This document shows, in pieces, positions 54,305 to 63,522 of a stretch of 64,000 nucleotides of DNA. Location of the stretch: assembly GCF_004208635.1 (NCBI RefSeq), contig NZ_CP035806.1:558001-622000 (forward strand), written 5' to 3'. Source of the stretch: Leucobacter triazinivorans. GTDB lineage: Bacteria > Actinomycetota > Actinomycetes > Actinomycetales > Microbacteriaceae. Every line of letters begins with the position of its first letter. The stretch's first letter is position 1. Position numbers and translations under genes: made by a program. The notes beneath the pieces are model-generated. The model made no database searches and was not told where the DNA came from. It worked only from the letters and a program-made list of their open reading frames with translations.

Positions 54305-55114
54305 CTACACCGCCACCGGGGCCTTGATGCCCGGGTGATGCCGATAGTCGACCACCTCGAAATCATCGAGCGTGTAGTCGAAGATCGAGTCGGCCTTGCT
54401 GATCTCGATGCGCGGATACGGGAACGGATCGCGTGCAAGCTGGCGCTCGACCTGCTCGACGTGGTTGTCGTAGATGTGGCAGTCGCCGCCGGTCCACACG
54501 AACTCGCCGGGCTCGAGCCCCGTCTGCTGAGCGATCATGAGCGTGAGCAGCGCGTAGCTGGCGATATTGAACGGCACCCCGAGGAACATGTCGGCGGAGC
54601 GCTGGTAGAGCTGGCACGACAGCTTGCCGTCGGCCACGTAGAACTGGAAGAAGGCGTGGCAGGGTGCGAGCGCCATCTCGTCGAGATCGGCGACGTTCCA
54701 GGCCGATACGACGATGCGCCGCGAGTCGGGGTTGCTGCGCAGCTGCTCGATGACACGCGCGATCTGATCGATGTGCTCGCCGTCCGGGGCCGGCCACGAG
54801 CGCCACTGCACCCCGTACACCGGACCGAGATCGCCGTTCTCGTCGGCCCACTCGTCCCAGATCGTGACGCCGTGCTGCTTGAGGAAGCCGATGTTGCCCT
54901 CCCCGCGCAAAAACCACAGCAGTTCTACGGCCACCGACGTGAAGTGCACGCGCTTCGTCGTGATGAGCGGGAACGACTCGGAGAGGTCGTACCGGATCTG
55001 CCGCCCGAAAAGGCTCCGCGTGCCCGTGCCCGTGCGATCCGATTTCGGCGTGCCGTGCTCGAATACCTCGCGCAGCAGGTCCTCGTACGGGATCGGGATC
55101 GGATTCTCGGTCAC
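54305..55114 (-). CDS. thyA: thymidylate synthase
   Basis: A ThyA of 269 residues. The nucleophilic Cys is in [12 protein letters not shown], the dUMP phosphate Arg in [11 protein letters not shown] and [10 protein letters not shown], with DCHIYDNH near the C-terminus. It methylates dUMP using methylene-THF. GTG at 55114 is preferred over GTG at 55120 because TAGACT ends seven bases before it, which fits a leaderless start; the difference is two residues. Confidence 0.96.
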   Translation of the reverse strand: MTENPIPIPYEDLLREVFEHGTPKSDRTGTGTRSLFGRQIRYDLSESFPLITTKRVHFTSVAVELLWFLRGEGNIGFLKQHGVTIWDEWADENGDLGPVYGVQWRSWPAPDGEHIDQIARVIEQLRSNPDSRRIVVSAWNVADLDEMALAPCHAFFQFYVADGKLSCQLYQRSADMFLGVPFNIASYALLTLMIAQQTGLEPGEFVWTGGDCHIYDNHVEQVERQLARDPFPYPRIEISKADSIFDYTLDDFEVVDYRHHPGIKAPVAV

Positions 55115-55121
55115 GCGCACG

Positions 55122-55127
55122 AGTCTA
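55122..55127 (-). promoter_or_regulatory. -10 box, leaderless promoter of thyA
   Basis: TAGACT (minus strand) ends seven bases before the GTG at 55114 and only one base before the GTG at 55120, so it also decides the start. Confidence 0.5.
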
Positions 55128-55210
55128 CTCTCATCCCCGTGGCTCCGAGCGCTGTCGCCGCACGTGCGACCGACCGTCGCAGCGATGCGCGCGCCGCGAG
55201 CGGATACGTC

Positions 55211-56170
55211 TCACGCGCCCGCGGTTCGCGGCGCACCGCGCCTGGTCTGCTTCTCGCTCAGCATGCCCAGGTCTGCTCGTGAGATGAACTCGTCGGGCTG
55301 CTCGCCGGCCCGCCACTCCGAGATGCCGAACGACCACGGAGTCGCAACGATCTCCCGCTGCAGGCGTTCGCCCGTGAACCGCGCCTGCTCGGTGTCGCAG
55401 TCGAGGAGCAGCAGGGCGAACTCGTCGCCGCCGAACCGAGCGAAGACGTCCTGCTGCCGCACTCCCTCCTGCATCTCCCGCGAGAACTCGCGTAGCACGC
55501 GGTCGCCCTCGCCGTGCCCGAGCCGATCGTTGATCGTCTTGAAATCGTCGATGTCGATGTACAGCAGCGATAGCGGGCGTCCCGTGCGCTCCGCATTCGC
55601 GATCGCCTTCGGCAGCAGTCGTTCGAAGCCGCGCTTGTTCCACACGTCGCAGAGCGGATCGGTGATCGACGCGCGCTCGAGGCGCCGCTTGAACTGCCCC
55701 ACGAGTTCGCCGAGCACCCCGCCAGTCAGCGCCAGCGTCGTCAGCACCGGGGTCATGGGCTCGCCGAACCGCAGCAGCACGATCGCGGCGTAGCCGGTCA
55801 ACCAGGTGTAGCCCAGGATGCGGGCGACGCGCATCGGCAGGAACCAGACGACGTAGATGAAGAACGGGAAGAAGAGGAGCCCGATGTTCAGCGCGCGGAT
55901 CTCGTCGGGTGCGAGGGCCACCGTGGGCACCATCGTCAGCGCCGCGACGGTCATGAGCACCCCCGCGGCTCGGTTCGAGAACCGGCGGCCGCGCAGCAGC
56001 ACGCCGCACCCGATCGACGCCGAGAGCACTGCGGTCGCAGCGACGTCGATCCGGGGTTCCGCGTCGACGCGGAACACCGTCACGTTGAGCGTGGCGAACA
56101 GCGAGCCGGCGAACAGGTACGCGGCCGTAGCGACGGAGCGCTCCGACTGAGGTATTCGGAAGATCGCCAC
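55211..56170 (-). CDS. membrane-bound GGDEF diguanylate cyclase
   Basis: A 319-residue protein with about five or six membrane helices (residues 15-150) and a C-terminal GGDEF domain (about 165-305). The active-site loop RFGGDEF is intact, and the product-inhibition I-site RQQD lies five residues before it. LYIDIDDFKTINDRLGH is the metal/GTP site. It should make cyclic di-GMP in response to a membrane signal; no effector gene is near. GAGGTG upstream supports the GTG start. It is an insertion in the otherwise conserved thyA-dapB neighbourhood. Confidence 0.9.
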   Translation of the reverse strand: MAIFRIPQSERSVATAAYLFAGSLFATLNVTVFRVDAEPRIDVAATAVLSASIGCGVLLRGRRFSNRAAGVLMTVAALTMVPTVALAPDEIRALNIGLLFFPFFIYVVWFLPMRVARILGYTWLTGYAAIVLLRFGEPMTPVLTTLALTGGVLGELVGQFKRRLERASITDPLCDVWNKRGFERLLPKAIANAERTGRPLSLLYIDIDDFKTINDRLGHGEGDRVLREFSREMQEGVRQQDVFARFGGDEFALLLLDCDTEQARFTGERLQREIVATPWSFGISEWRAGEQPDEFISRADLGMLSEKQTRRGAPRTAGA

Positions 56171-56260
56171 TCGCCCACCTCGCTTCGCACTCAGGCTTCG
56201 AGCGTACAGAATTCACGTCGGATCCTGAAAACGGCGTCTCGGCGCCGAGCTCGCGGGGCC

Positions 56261-56293
56261 CGTGCTCCGCGCACAAGATAGGCGCGGAGCACG
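56261..56293 (-). terminator. hairpin after APC permease gene
   Basis: CGTGCTCCGCGC (56261-56272) and its exact complement (56282-56293) form a 12-bp stem with a nine-base loop, eight bases past the permease stop. No U run follows. Confidence 0.7.
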
Positions 56294-56300
56294 GAGGGGA

Positions 56301-57899
56301 TCAGTTGCCGAGACCGTCGTCGAAGAGTTCGACCGCCGAGGTGTCGTTCGTCGCGTCGGCCTTCGCGAGCACGTTGCCCCGGAAGAACTCGGGCGAGACC
56401 CGGGACTGGATGAGCATGAGCAGCACGCCGAGGCCCAGCACCACCACGCCGATGATGCCGACGAGTCCGATCCCGCCGATGTTGCTGCCGGATCCGAAGC
56501 TCGGGTCCATGCTGTCGATCGTCGTCTGCACGAACACGACGAGCAGCAGGATCCCGCCGATCGCGGGCAGCACGATCTTCGAGAGCACCGCACCCAGGCC
56601 CTCGCGGGGCGCCGTCTTGCGGAAGTACCACGGGCTCGCGAGCGCGGTGATGCCGTAGTAGAAGCAGACCATCATGCCGAGCGCGGTGATCGTGTCCCAC
56701 AGCACGTCCTCGCTGATGAAGCGCATCACGGCGTAGAAGACGGAGGCGACGATCGAGGACCAGAGCAGCGCGACGTACGGGGACTTGTACTTGGGATGGA
56801 TCCGCTTGATCGACTGGGGCAGCGCCCGGTAGTGCGACATCGCGAGCAGTGTGCGGGCCGGCGAGATCGCAGTCGAGTTGATGGAGGCCATCGCGCTCAC
56901 GAGGATCGCGAGCGACAGGAGGATCGCGGCCGGTCCCATCACCGGGTGCGCGAGGGCCGCGAACACGTTCTCGGCGATGTCGGGGTTGCCGAGCCCGGTC
57001 GGCCCGTCGCCGAGGCCCGCATAGCCGACCGTGGCGGCGGCCGTGCCGACGTAGAGCACCACGAGGATCGCGACGAGGATCATCGCCGCGCGGCTCTCGG
57101 TCGACAGGCGCCCCTTCGACGGCTTCGTCTCCTCGCCCATGGTGAGCACGGTGTCCCAGCCCCAGTAGACGAAGATCGAGACCGCGATGCCCGCGGCGAA
57201 GGCGCTGAAGCTGTCGACCTCGAGCGGATTGAACCAGGAGAGCTCGGGCATGCGGCCCTCGGGGTTCGCCGGGTCGGCCGCGCCGATGAACATCGCGATG
57301 ACGAACCAGACCAGCACGATCATCTGGAAGATCACGGTGATGTACTGGAAGATCTTGGTCGACGTCATCCCCCGGTACGAGATGAAGGTGGCGAGCGCCA
57401 TGAAGCCGAGGCAGACCGCGATGTTGATGAAGCGGTTGGCGGCCAGATCAGCGATCGCGGGATCGCCCGCCACGATGCTGATCGACTGGAAGAGGAACTC
57501 GACGGCGATTCCCGCGAGGTTCGACAGCACGAGCACAGTGGCCGCGATGAGCCCCCATCCGGCCATCCATCCGACCCACGGCCCGAATGCGCGGGACGCC
57601 CAGGTGAAGGAGGTGCCCGAGTCCGGCATCGCCGAGTTGAGGGCGCGGTACCCGAGCGCCACGAGCAGCATGGGGATGAATCCCATGAGGAAGATGGCCG
57701 GCGTCTGATACCCGACCTCGCTCGCGGCCGGCCCGACCGCTGACGTCAAGGTGTACGCGGGCGCGCACGTGGAGATGCCGATGACGAGGGCCCCGAGCAC
57801 GCCGACCGTGCCCGAGGGAAGACCTTTCTTGCTGATGCCGGTCACCGAGTCGAGCGTTCGCGTCGCCGGATCCTGAGCTGTGAGGTCGTATTTGGCCAT
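56301..57899 (-). CDS. APC superfamily amino acid permease
   Basis: A 532-residue transporter with about twelve membrane segments. SAVGPAASEVGYQTPAIF and SMPDSGTSFTWASRAFG-like motifs (seen as MPDSGTSFTWASRAFGP) and SINSTAISPARTLLAM fit the amino acid/polyamine/organocation family. Substrate unknown. ATG at 57899 is supported by family length. A -10 box and large hairpin precede it, hinting at leader control. Confidence 0.85.
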   Translation of the reverse strand: MAKYDLTAQDPATRTLDSVTGISKKGLPSGTVGVLGALVIGISTCAPAYTLTSAVGPAASEVGYQTPAIFLMGFIPMLLVALGYRALNSAMPDSGTSFTWASRAFGPWVGWMAGWGLIAATVLVLSNLAGIAVEFLFQSISIVAGDPAIADLAANRFINIAVCLGFMALATFISYRGMTSTKIFQYITVIFQMIVLVWFVIAMFIGAADPANPEGRMPELSWFNPLEVDSFSAFAAGIAVSIFVYWGWDTVLTMGEETKPSKGRLSTESRAAMILVAILVVLYVGTAAATVGYAGLGDGPTGLGNPDIAENVFAALAHPVMGPAAILLSLAILVSAMASINSTAISPARTLLAMSHYRALPQSIKRIHPKYKSPYVALLWSSIVASVFYAVMRFISEDVLWDTITALGMMVCFYYGITALASPWYFRKTAPREGLGAVLSKIVLPAIGGILLLVVFVQTTIDSMDPSFGSGSNIGGIGLVGIIGVVVLGLGVLLMLIQSRVSPEFFRGNVLAKADATNDTSAVELFDDGLGN

Positions 57900-57948
57900 G
57901 TGTTGTTCCGTTGCTTTCCCACGCTGCACAGGCGTGTCGGCGCACTTC

Positions 57949-58011
57949 GACAGCGGGTATCCTCACGGGGTCATCCGGGCCCCGACCCGCTGTCGTCCGC
58001 CGACGATTGTA
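57949..58011 (-). promoter_or_regulatory. APC permease promoter and leader hairpin
   Basis: TACAAT (58006-58011) is a strong -10. The transcript would begin just before a perfect 10-bp stem GACAGCGGGT/ACCCGCTGTC (57985-57994 and 57949-57958), with a nested CGGGG/CCCCG pair. About 50 bases separate it from the start codon. I could not match it to a known riboswitch. Confidence 0.45.
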
Positions 58012-58031
58012 GGTCGGAACGTCGAATTTCC

Positions 58032-58508
58032 CTAACTCTTGGCCGATTCTCCACGAATATCGTTGCGTTCACAGGCGATCGCTTGTCGGATCGCCGCTCT
58101 CGCACGCTTCCGGTCACCGCAGGCGTCATAGACGATTCCGAGGCGCATCCACGCCCGCCACGACTCCGGATCCGCTTCGGCCTCATCGCGATACCGCGGG
58201 AAGGCGGCGTCGGCGTCCTCGCGCATCGGGCGCCCCGAGGGATGCGTCGCGACCGGTTCGTCGGGCAGGCGCCCCTCCGCAGCGAGGCGGTCTGCGAGCC
58301 TCGTGGCGCTGCGGCCGAAGCGCAGCTCGCGCAGCAGCGCCCAGACGCCGATCAGCGGCAGGGTCAGCATCGCCGCACCCATGATCACGGGCACGGGCTC
58401 GGCCGATGCGAGCAGCGCGAACGCGCGGATCCCGGCGAATACGAAGTAGAGCACGAGCAGCGCGCTCATGATGGCGACGCCGACGATGGCGCGCGCTCGC
58501 GGGGTCAC
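58032..58508 (-). CDS. membrane protein with TPR-like tail
   Basis: The 158-residue protein has two membrane helices (about 8-30 and 38-60) and a C-terminal cytoplasmic helical pair resembling one tetratricopeptide unit (PESWRAWMRLGIVYDACGDRKRARAAI in part). No catalytic motif. The GTG overlaps the dapB stop (GTGA), so it is co-translated with dapB; function unknown. Confidence 0.75.
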   Translation of the reverse strand: MTPRARAIVGVAIMSALLVLYFVFAGIRAFALLASAEPVPVIMGAAMLTLPLIGVWALLRELRFGRSATRLADRLAAEGRLPDEPVATHPSGRPMREDADAAFPRYRDEAEADPESWRAWMRLGIVYDACGDRKRARAAIRQAIACERNDIRGESAKS

Positions 58509-59236
58509 GCGCCGATCCCCAGCACCCGGTCGAGTCCGACGGTGAGCCCCTCGGCGGTCGTCGCCGCCTCCAGCGCCGCACGGACGCCCGCGCGATACGC
58601 CTCGTTGGAGTGGGTGTCGTGCGTGACCGTGAGCACCTCCCCCGAACCTCCGAAGCGCACCTCCTGCTTCGCGACGACTCCCGCGAGGCGCAGGCTGTGG
58701 ACGGGGATCCCGGACACCAGCTGCCCCCGGGCCGGCTGCTCGGCGAACGGGGCCTCCACGGGCCGGTCCTGCCGCGCCTCCGCCATGAGTTCCGCGGTGC
58801 GGACGGCCGTGCCGCTCGGGGAGTCCACCTTGCCCGGGTGGTGCGCCTCGATCACCTCGATCGCGTCGAAGTAGGGCGCCGCGATGCGCGCGAGCGTCGT
58901 TCCGAGCACCGATCCGAGGGAGAAGTTGGGCACTACGATGACCCCGGCCCCGGGCGTCATGCGGACGCGCTCGCGCAACGACTCGAGCCGCTCCGCCGAC
59001 CAGCCGCTCGTTCCCACGATCACGCGCTGTCCGTGCTCGAGGGCACGCTCGACGATCGCGGGCGACGCGTCGGGATGGCTGACATCGACGAGGATGCGCG
59101 CCGCCGCCCCCTCCTGGGGATCGGAGGCGCTGCCCAGGCGCGCCACCAGCTCGAAGCCGGGGAGCTCGTCCACCACGTCGCAGACCAGCGAGCCGAGGCG
59201 CCCGCGGGCGCCCGCCACCGCAACCGTCGTCACCAT
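58505..59236 (-). CDS. dapB: 4-hydroxy-tetrahydrodipicolinate reductase
   Basis: A 243-residue reductase with an N-terminal Rossmann fold (VAVAGARGRLGSLV) and the substrate motif EAHHPGKVDSPSGTA carrying the catalytic His and Lys. It performs the second DAP-branch step, after DapA. ATG at 59236 is seven bases after TAGTCT, so the transcript is probably leaderless; upstream frame is not coding. Confidence 0.95.
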   Translation of the reverse strand: MVTTVAVAGARGRLGSLVCDVVDELPGFELVARLGSASDPQEGAAARILVDVSHPDASPAIVERALEHGQRVIVGTSGWSAERLESLRERVRMTPGAGVIVVPNFSLGSVLGTTLARIAAPYFDAIEVIEAHHPGKVDSPSGTAVRTAELMAEARQDRPVEAPFAEQPARGQLVSGIPVHSLRLAGVVAKQEVRFGGSGEVLTVTHDTHSNEAYRAGVRAALEAATTAEGLTVGLDRVLGIGA

Positions 59237-59243
59237 GCCGTCC

Positions 59244-59249
59244 AGACTA
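59244..59249 (-). promoter_or_regulatory. -10 box, leaderless promoter of dapB
   Basis: TAGTCT (minus strand) ends seven bases before the dapB ATG; the surrounding GGTAGTCTGGACG is identical to the pnp -10 region. Confidence 0.5.
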
Positions 59250-59256
59250 CCCGCGG

Positions 59257-60699
59257 TCATCCTCGGAATCCTGCCCGGTCGACCTCGCCGACCGCGACCG
59301 TCGTCAACGGCCGCTCGGCGAACAGCGCGGCGACCTCGCGGATCTCCTCGGCGGTCGCCGCCGCGAACCGCTCGAGCGAGGCGTCGAGATCGTAGAGCTC
59401 CCCGCTGCCCAGCTCCGCGCGCGCCAGCCGGCCCATGCGGGTGTCGGAGTCCTCGAGCGCGAGCGCCGACGATCCCGCGATCTGACCGAGCGCCCGTTCG
59501 TGCTCCTCCTCGGTGATGCCGCCGTCGGCGAGCTTCTGCAGCTCGAGGCGGCTCAGCCTGGCCACCTCCTCGGCCTTCTCCGGCGCAGTCCCCGCGTACA
59601 TGCCGAACACCCCCGCGTCCGAGTAGCTCGCCCCGAACGAGTAGGCGGTGTAGGCGAGCCCGCGCTTCTCCCGGATCTCCTGGAAGAGGCGGCTCGACAT
59701 GCCGCCGCCGAGCACCGAGTTCATGATCCCGAAGGCGAACCGCCGATCGTCGCTCGCGCACAGCCCCTCGGTGCCGATCATGAGATTGACCTGCTCGGAG
59801 GGCCGCTCGGTGAGGTGGACGCGGGGCTCGGCACCTGCGCTGAACGCGCGGCCGGCGGCCTCCGTCACGGGCGAGCCGCCCGCTGCGCCGTCCGCCGCGG
59901 GAGCGCCCGGCGCAGGAACCACGGTCGCGCCCGCGGCGAGCTGCGCCCGGCGGGCAGGTGCGGCGACGCGATCCGTGTGCCAGCGCTCCTCTGGCGAGAG
60001 GTTCAGCACGGCGAGCACCTGCTCAACCAGGCGGTCGTGATCGACCGCGCCGGCCGCGGTGACGACAAGGGTCGTGGGGTCGTAGCGCTCGCGGTAGTGC
60101 TGGTTCACGTCGTCGCGGTGCGCGGCGCGAATCGTCTCCGGGTTGCCGCCGATGGGTCGGCCGAGCGGATGCTCGCCGAGCACGGCCTCGAAGAACCGCT
60201 CGTTGGCGACATCGGCGAGATCGTCGGCCGCCATGGCGAGCTCTTCGAGAATCACTCCGCGCTCGATTTCGAACTCCGTGGTCGAGAGGGTGGAGTTGGT
60301 GACCATGTCCGCGAGCACCGTCACCGCGCCGTCGATGTCGGCGTCGCGCACCTTGGCGTAGTAGCAGGTGTACTCCTTCGCGGTCAGCGCGTTGTGCTCG
60401 GCGCCAATGCGATCGAAGCTCGTGGCGATCGCGTAGGCATCGCGGCTCGGGGTCCCCTTGAAGAGCAGATGCTCGAGGAAGTGCGTCGAGCCCAGGCTCC
60501 CGGGCGCGTCCTCGCGCTCGGACTGCTCGTCGCGCGAGCCGACCCCCACCCAGAAGCCGATGGAGGCGCTGCGGGCACCGGGCATGCGCTCCGTGAGCAC
60601 GCGCAGTCCGCTCGGGTGCACCGTGCGGCGCACGAGGCCGCCGCTGAGATCGGCTTCGAGTTCGGGCAGGTCGAGCGGCAGGAGAATGGGATCGCGCAT
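59257..60699 (-). CDS. M16 family zinc metallopeptidase
   Basis: A 480-residue M16 peptidase. The inverted zinc motif HFLEH is followed by the distant Glu in EIERGVILEEL; the R/Y pair that binds substrate lies in the C-terminal half (RGLAYTAYSFG). A Pro/Ala insertion separates the two halves. It is the PepR/YmxG-type peptidase found beside pnp and dapB. TAGGCT ends six bases before the ATG. Confidence 0.92.
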   Translation of the reverse strand: MRDPILLPLDLPELEADLSGGLVRRTVHPSGLRVLTERMPGARSASIGFWVGVGSRDEQSEREDAPGSLGSTHFLEHLLFKGTPSRDAYAIATSFDRIGAEHNALTAKEYTCYYAKVRDADIDGAVTVLADMVTNSTLSTTEFEIERGVILEELAMAADDLADVANERFFEAVLGEHPLGRPIGGNPETIRAAHRDDVNQHYRERYDPTTLVVTAAGAVDHDRLVEQVLAVLNLSPEERWHTDRVAAPARRAQLAAGATVVPAPGAPAADGAAGGSPVTEAAGRAFSAGAEPRVHLTERPSEQVNLMIGTEGLCASDDRRFAFGIMNSVLGGGMSSRLFQEIREKRGLAYTAYSFGASYSDAGVFGMYAGTAPEKAEEVARLSRLELQKLADGGITEEEHERALGQIAGSSALALEDSDTRMGRLARAELGSGELYDLDASLERFAAATAEEIREVAALFAERPLTTVAVGEVDRAGFRG

Positions 60700-60705
60700 C
60701 CTCCC

Positions 60706-60711
60706 AGCCTA
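60706..60711 (-). promoter_or_regulatory. -10 box, leaderless promoter of M16 peptidase
   Basis: TAGGCT (minus strand) ends six bases before the ATG at 60699. Confidence 0.5.
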
Positions 60712-60809
60712 CTGCTCACCGCCCGGCCGTTCCCCGGGCAAGGTCCCCCCGCTTGCCCGCCCCCCCCTGTCGCGATCCATCGTCACCGAGAAACCAACCA
60801 TCCGACATC

Positions 60810-60864
60810 CGCGCGTCAGTAGATGTCACCAAACGTGCGGCGAGGCAGCAACTACTGACGCGCG
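60810..60864. repeat. palindromic repeat family A, copy 3
   Basis: CGCGCGTCAGTAGATG (60810-60825) and CAACTACTGACGCGCG (60849-60864) pair at 15 of 16 positions. It lies between pnp and the M16 peptidase gene. Confidence 0.85.
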
Positions 60865-60940
60865 TACCGGAGGGGCCACGAGGCGACACCGGCACCTCCG
60901 AGAGCATCCGCTGCTCAACCCGCCGAGGCAAGCCGAACGT

Positions 60941-60981
60941 AGAAAAGCGCCCGCCTCCCCGAGAGGGAGAGGCGGGCGCTT
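60941..60981 (-). terminator. pnp terminator
   Basis: Eleven-base arms GCGCCCGCCTC and its complement (60947-60957, 60969-60979) are followed on the minus strand by TTTTCT, 13 bases past the pnp stop. This is the best intrinsic terminator in the window. Confidence 0.88.
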
Positions 60982-60993
60982 CCTGCGCGAGAG

Positions 60994-63258
60994 CTACTCG
61001 GCTGCGGCCGGTGCGGCCTCGGCGGCCGGAGCCTCATCGGCAGCGGACTCCTCGATCACGGGCTCGAGCGAGAGCTTGCCGCGATCGTCGACCTTGGTGA
61101 TCTTGACGAGGATCTTCTGGCCGATCGACAGGACGTCGTCCACACTGTCGATGCGCTTGCCACCGGCGAGCTTGCGCACCTCGCTGATGTGCAGCAGGCC
61201 GTCCTTGCCCGGCAGCAGCGAGACGAAGGCGCCGAATGCGGCGTTCTTCACCACGGTGCCGAGGTACTGCTCGCCCACCTCGGGGTTCTGCGGGTTGGCG
61301 ATCGCGTTGACCTGCGCGCGAGCGGCCTCGGCCGAGGGGCCGTCGACCGCGCCGATGTATACGGTGCCGTCGTCGTCGATCGAGATCTCGGCACCGGTCT
61401 CGTCCTGAATGCCGTTGATCGTCTTGCCCTTGGGGCCGATGAGCTCGCCGATCTTGTCGACGGGGATCTGCACCGAGATGACGCGCGGCGCGGTGGGCGC
61501 CATCTCGTCGGGGGTGTCGATCGCCTGCGAGATCACATCGAGGATCGTCGTGCGCGCCTCCTTGGCCTGCGCGAGAGCGCCGACCAGCACGTCGGAGGGG
61601 ATGCCGTCGAGCTTGGTGTCCAGCTGCAGCGCGGTCACGAACTCCGAGGTGCCGGCCACCTTGAAGTCCATGTCGCCCAGCGCGTCCTCGGCACCCAGGA
61701 TATCGGTGAGGGTCGCGTATCGGGTCTCGCCGTCGACCTCATCGGACACGAGCCCCATCGCGATGCCCGCGACGGCCGCGCGCAGCGGCACGCCGGCGTT
61801 GAGCAGCGACAGGGTCGACGCGCACACAGAGCCCATCGAGGTCGAGCCATTGGAGCCGAGCGCCTCGCTGACCTGGCGAATCGCGTAGGGGAACTCCTCG
61901 CGGCTCGGCAGCACCGGCACGAGCGCGCGCTCGGCCAAGAAGCCGTGGCCGATCTCGCGGCGCTTCGGGCTGCCGACGCGGCCCGTCTCTCCGGTCGAGT
62001 AGGGCGGGAAGTTGTAGTGGTGCATGTAACGCTTCGACGTGGTGGGCGACAGCGAGTCGATCTGCTGCTCCATCTTCAGCATGTTCAGCGTGGAGACGCC
62101 CAGGATCTGGGTCTCGCCGCGCTGGAAGATCGCCGAACCGTGCACGCGCGGGATCACCTGGACCTCGGCGTCGAGCGCGCGGATGTCGCGCAGGCCGCGA
62201 CCGTCGATGCGAGCACCCTCGGTGAGGATGCGGCCGCGCACGATCTTCTTGGTGACCGACTTGTAGGCGCCCGACACCTGGCCCTCGGCCTCGGCCGGCA
62301 GCTCACCGGCCGCGACCTTGGCCGCGACCGTCTCCTTGACGCGCGCCTTCAGTGCGTCGTCGGCGGCCTGGCGCTCCTGCTTGTCGGCGATCTGGTAGAT
62401 GCCGGCGAGCTCGGTTTCAGCGAGCTGTGCGACCGCCGCGTAGACCTCATCGGAGTAGGGCAGGAACACGGGATACTCCTGCACCTCCTTGGCCGACTGC
62501 GCCGCGAGCTGCTCCTGCGCCTTCACCAGCTGGGTGAGGAAGGGCTTCGCAGCTTCCAGGCCCTGTGCGACGACGGCCTCGTCGGGCTTGGTCGCGCCCG
62601 CCTTGATGAGGTTCCACGACCCCTCGGTGGCCTCGGCCTCGACCATCATGATCGCGACATCCTCGGTGCCGTCGGCCTTCGTGATCACGCGGCCGGCGAC
62701 CATCAGGTCGAACACGGCCTCCTTGATCTGCGCCTCGTTCGGGAACGCGACCCACTGGTCGCCGATGAGCGCCAGGCGCACGCCCGCGATGGGGCCGGAG
62801 AAGGGCAGACCCGAGATCTGCGTCGACGCCGATGCGGCGTTGATCGCGAGGGCATCGTAGTACTCGCCCGGAGCGATGGACAGCACGGTCACGACGATCT
62901 GCACCTCGTTGCGCAGGCCGTCGACGAACGACGGGCGCAGGGGGCGATCGATGAGACGGCAGACGAGGATCGCCTCGGTCGAGGGGCGGCCCTCGCGCCG
63001 GAAGAACGAGCCGGGAATCTTGCCCGCGGCGTACGAGCGCTCCTCGACATCGACGGTCAGCGGGAAGAAGTCGAAGTGATCCTTCGGCTGCTTCGACGCG
63101 CTGGTGGCCGAGAGGAGCATGGTCTCCTCGTCGAGGTAGGCGGCGACGGCGCCCTGCGCCTGCTGCGCGAGGCGGCCGGCCTCGAAACGGATGGTGCGCT
63201 TGCCGAACTTGCCGTTGTCGAGCACGGCCTCGGCGAACTTGATCTCAGGACCCTCCAC
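60994..63258 (-). CDS. pnp: polynucleotide phosphorylase
   Basis: A 754-residue PNPase: two RNase PH domains, a helical linker, a KH domain ([13 protein letters not shown]) and an S1 domain ([24 protein letters not shown]). [10 protein letters not shown] and the second-domain [17 protein letters not shown] hold active-site residues. It degrades RNA with phosphate. The GTG follows GAAGGAG. The gene has a long structured leader, and rpsO is not directly upstream here. Confidence 0.97.
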   Translation of the reverse strand: MEGPEIKFAEAVLDNGKFGKRTIRFEAGRLAQQAQGAVAAYLDEETMLLSATSASKQPKDHFDFFPLTVDVEERSYAAGKIPGSFFRREGRPSTEAILVCRLIDRPLRPSFVDGLRNEVQIVVTVLSIAPGEYYDALAINAASASTQISGLPFSGPIAGVRLALIGDQWVAFPNEAQIKEAVFDLMVAGRVITKADGTEDVAIMMVEAEATEGSWNLIKAGATKPDEAVVAQGLEAAKPFLTQLVKAQEQLAAQSAKEVQEYPVFLPYSDEVYAAVAQLAETELAGIYQIADKQERQAADDALKARVKETVAAKVAAGELPAEAEGQVSGAYKSVTKKIVRGRILTEGARIDGRGLRDIRALDAEVQVIPRVHGSAIFQRGETQILGVSTLNMLKMEQQIDSLSPTTSKRYMHHYNFPPYSTGETGRVGSPKRREIGHGFLAERALVPVLPSREEFPYAIRQVSEALGSNGSTSMGSVCASTLSLLNAGVPLRAAVAGIAMGLVSDEVDGETRYATLTDILGAEDALGDMDFKVAGTSEFVTALQLDTKLDGIPSDVLVGALAQAKEARTTILDVISQAIDTPDEMAPTAPRVISVQIPVDKIGELIGPKGKTINGIQDETGAEISIDDDGTVYIGAVDGPSAEAARAQVNAIANPQNPEVGEQYLGTVVKNAAFGAFVSLLPGKDGLLHISEVRKLAGGKRIDSVDDVLSIGQKILVKITKVDDRGKLSLEPVIEESAADEAPAAEAAPAAAE

Positions 63259-63468
63259 GGGTACTCCTTCGTGTCAGAGGAGCGCGCGACGGGCAGCTCG
63301 AAGCGCTGCGAGCGTTCGCTGCGCAGCCGCCACGGGTGCTGATGTTCAGTAGACGAACACCCTGCACGGCGGAGGCGCGCAGGGGGATCCACCACCGAAG
63401 ACCAGCCCGCCAGCCGACGCGCTCGATATCTTCGTGATCGTGGGCGGAACGCCCACTCGTCCAGACTA
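63259..63468 (-). promoter_or_regulatory. pnp promoter and structured leader
   Basis: TAGTCT (63463-63468) places the start point near 63456, the first base of a perfect hairpin GTGGGCG-TTC-CGCCCAC (63440-63456). The leader of about 200 bases holds a second possible stem CCCTGC/GCAGGG. PNPase autoregulation through a 5' hairpin is known in E. coli. Confidence 0.5.
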
Positions 63469-63522
63469 CCACCCGGCGCCCTGAAAGGCCCGAAACACCC
63501 TCAGGCTCGGAGAAGCGCGCGC

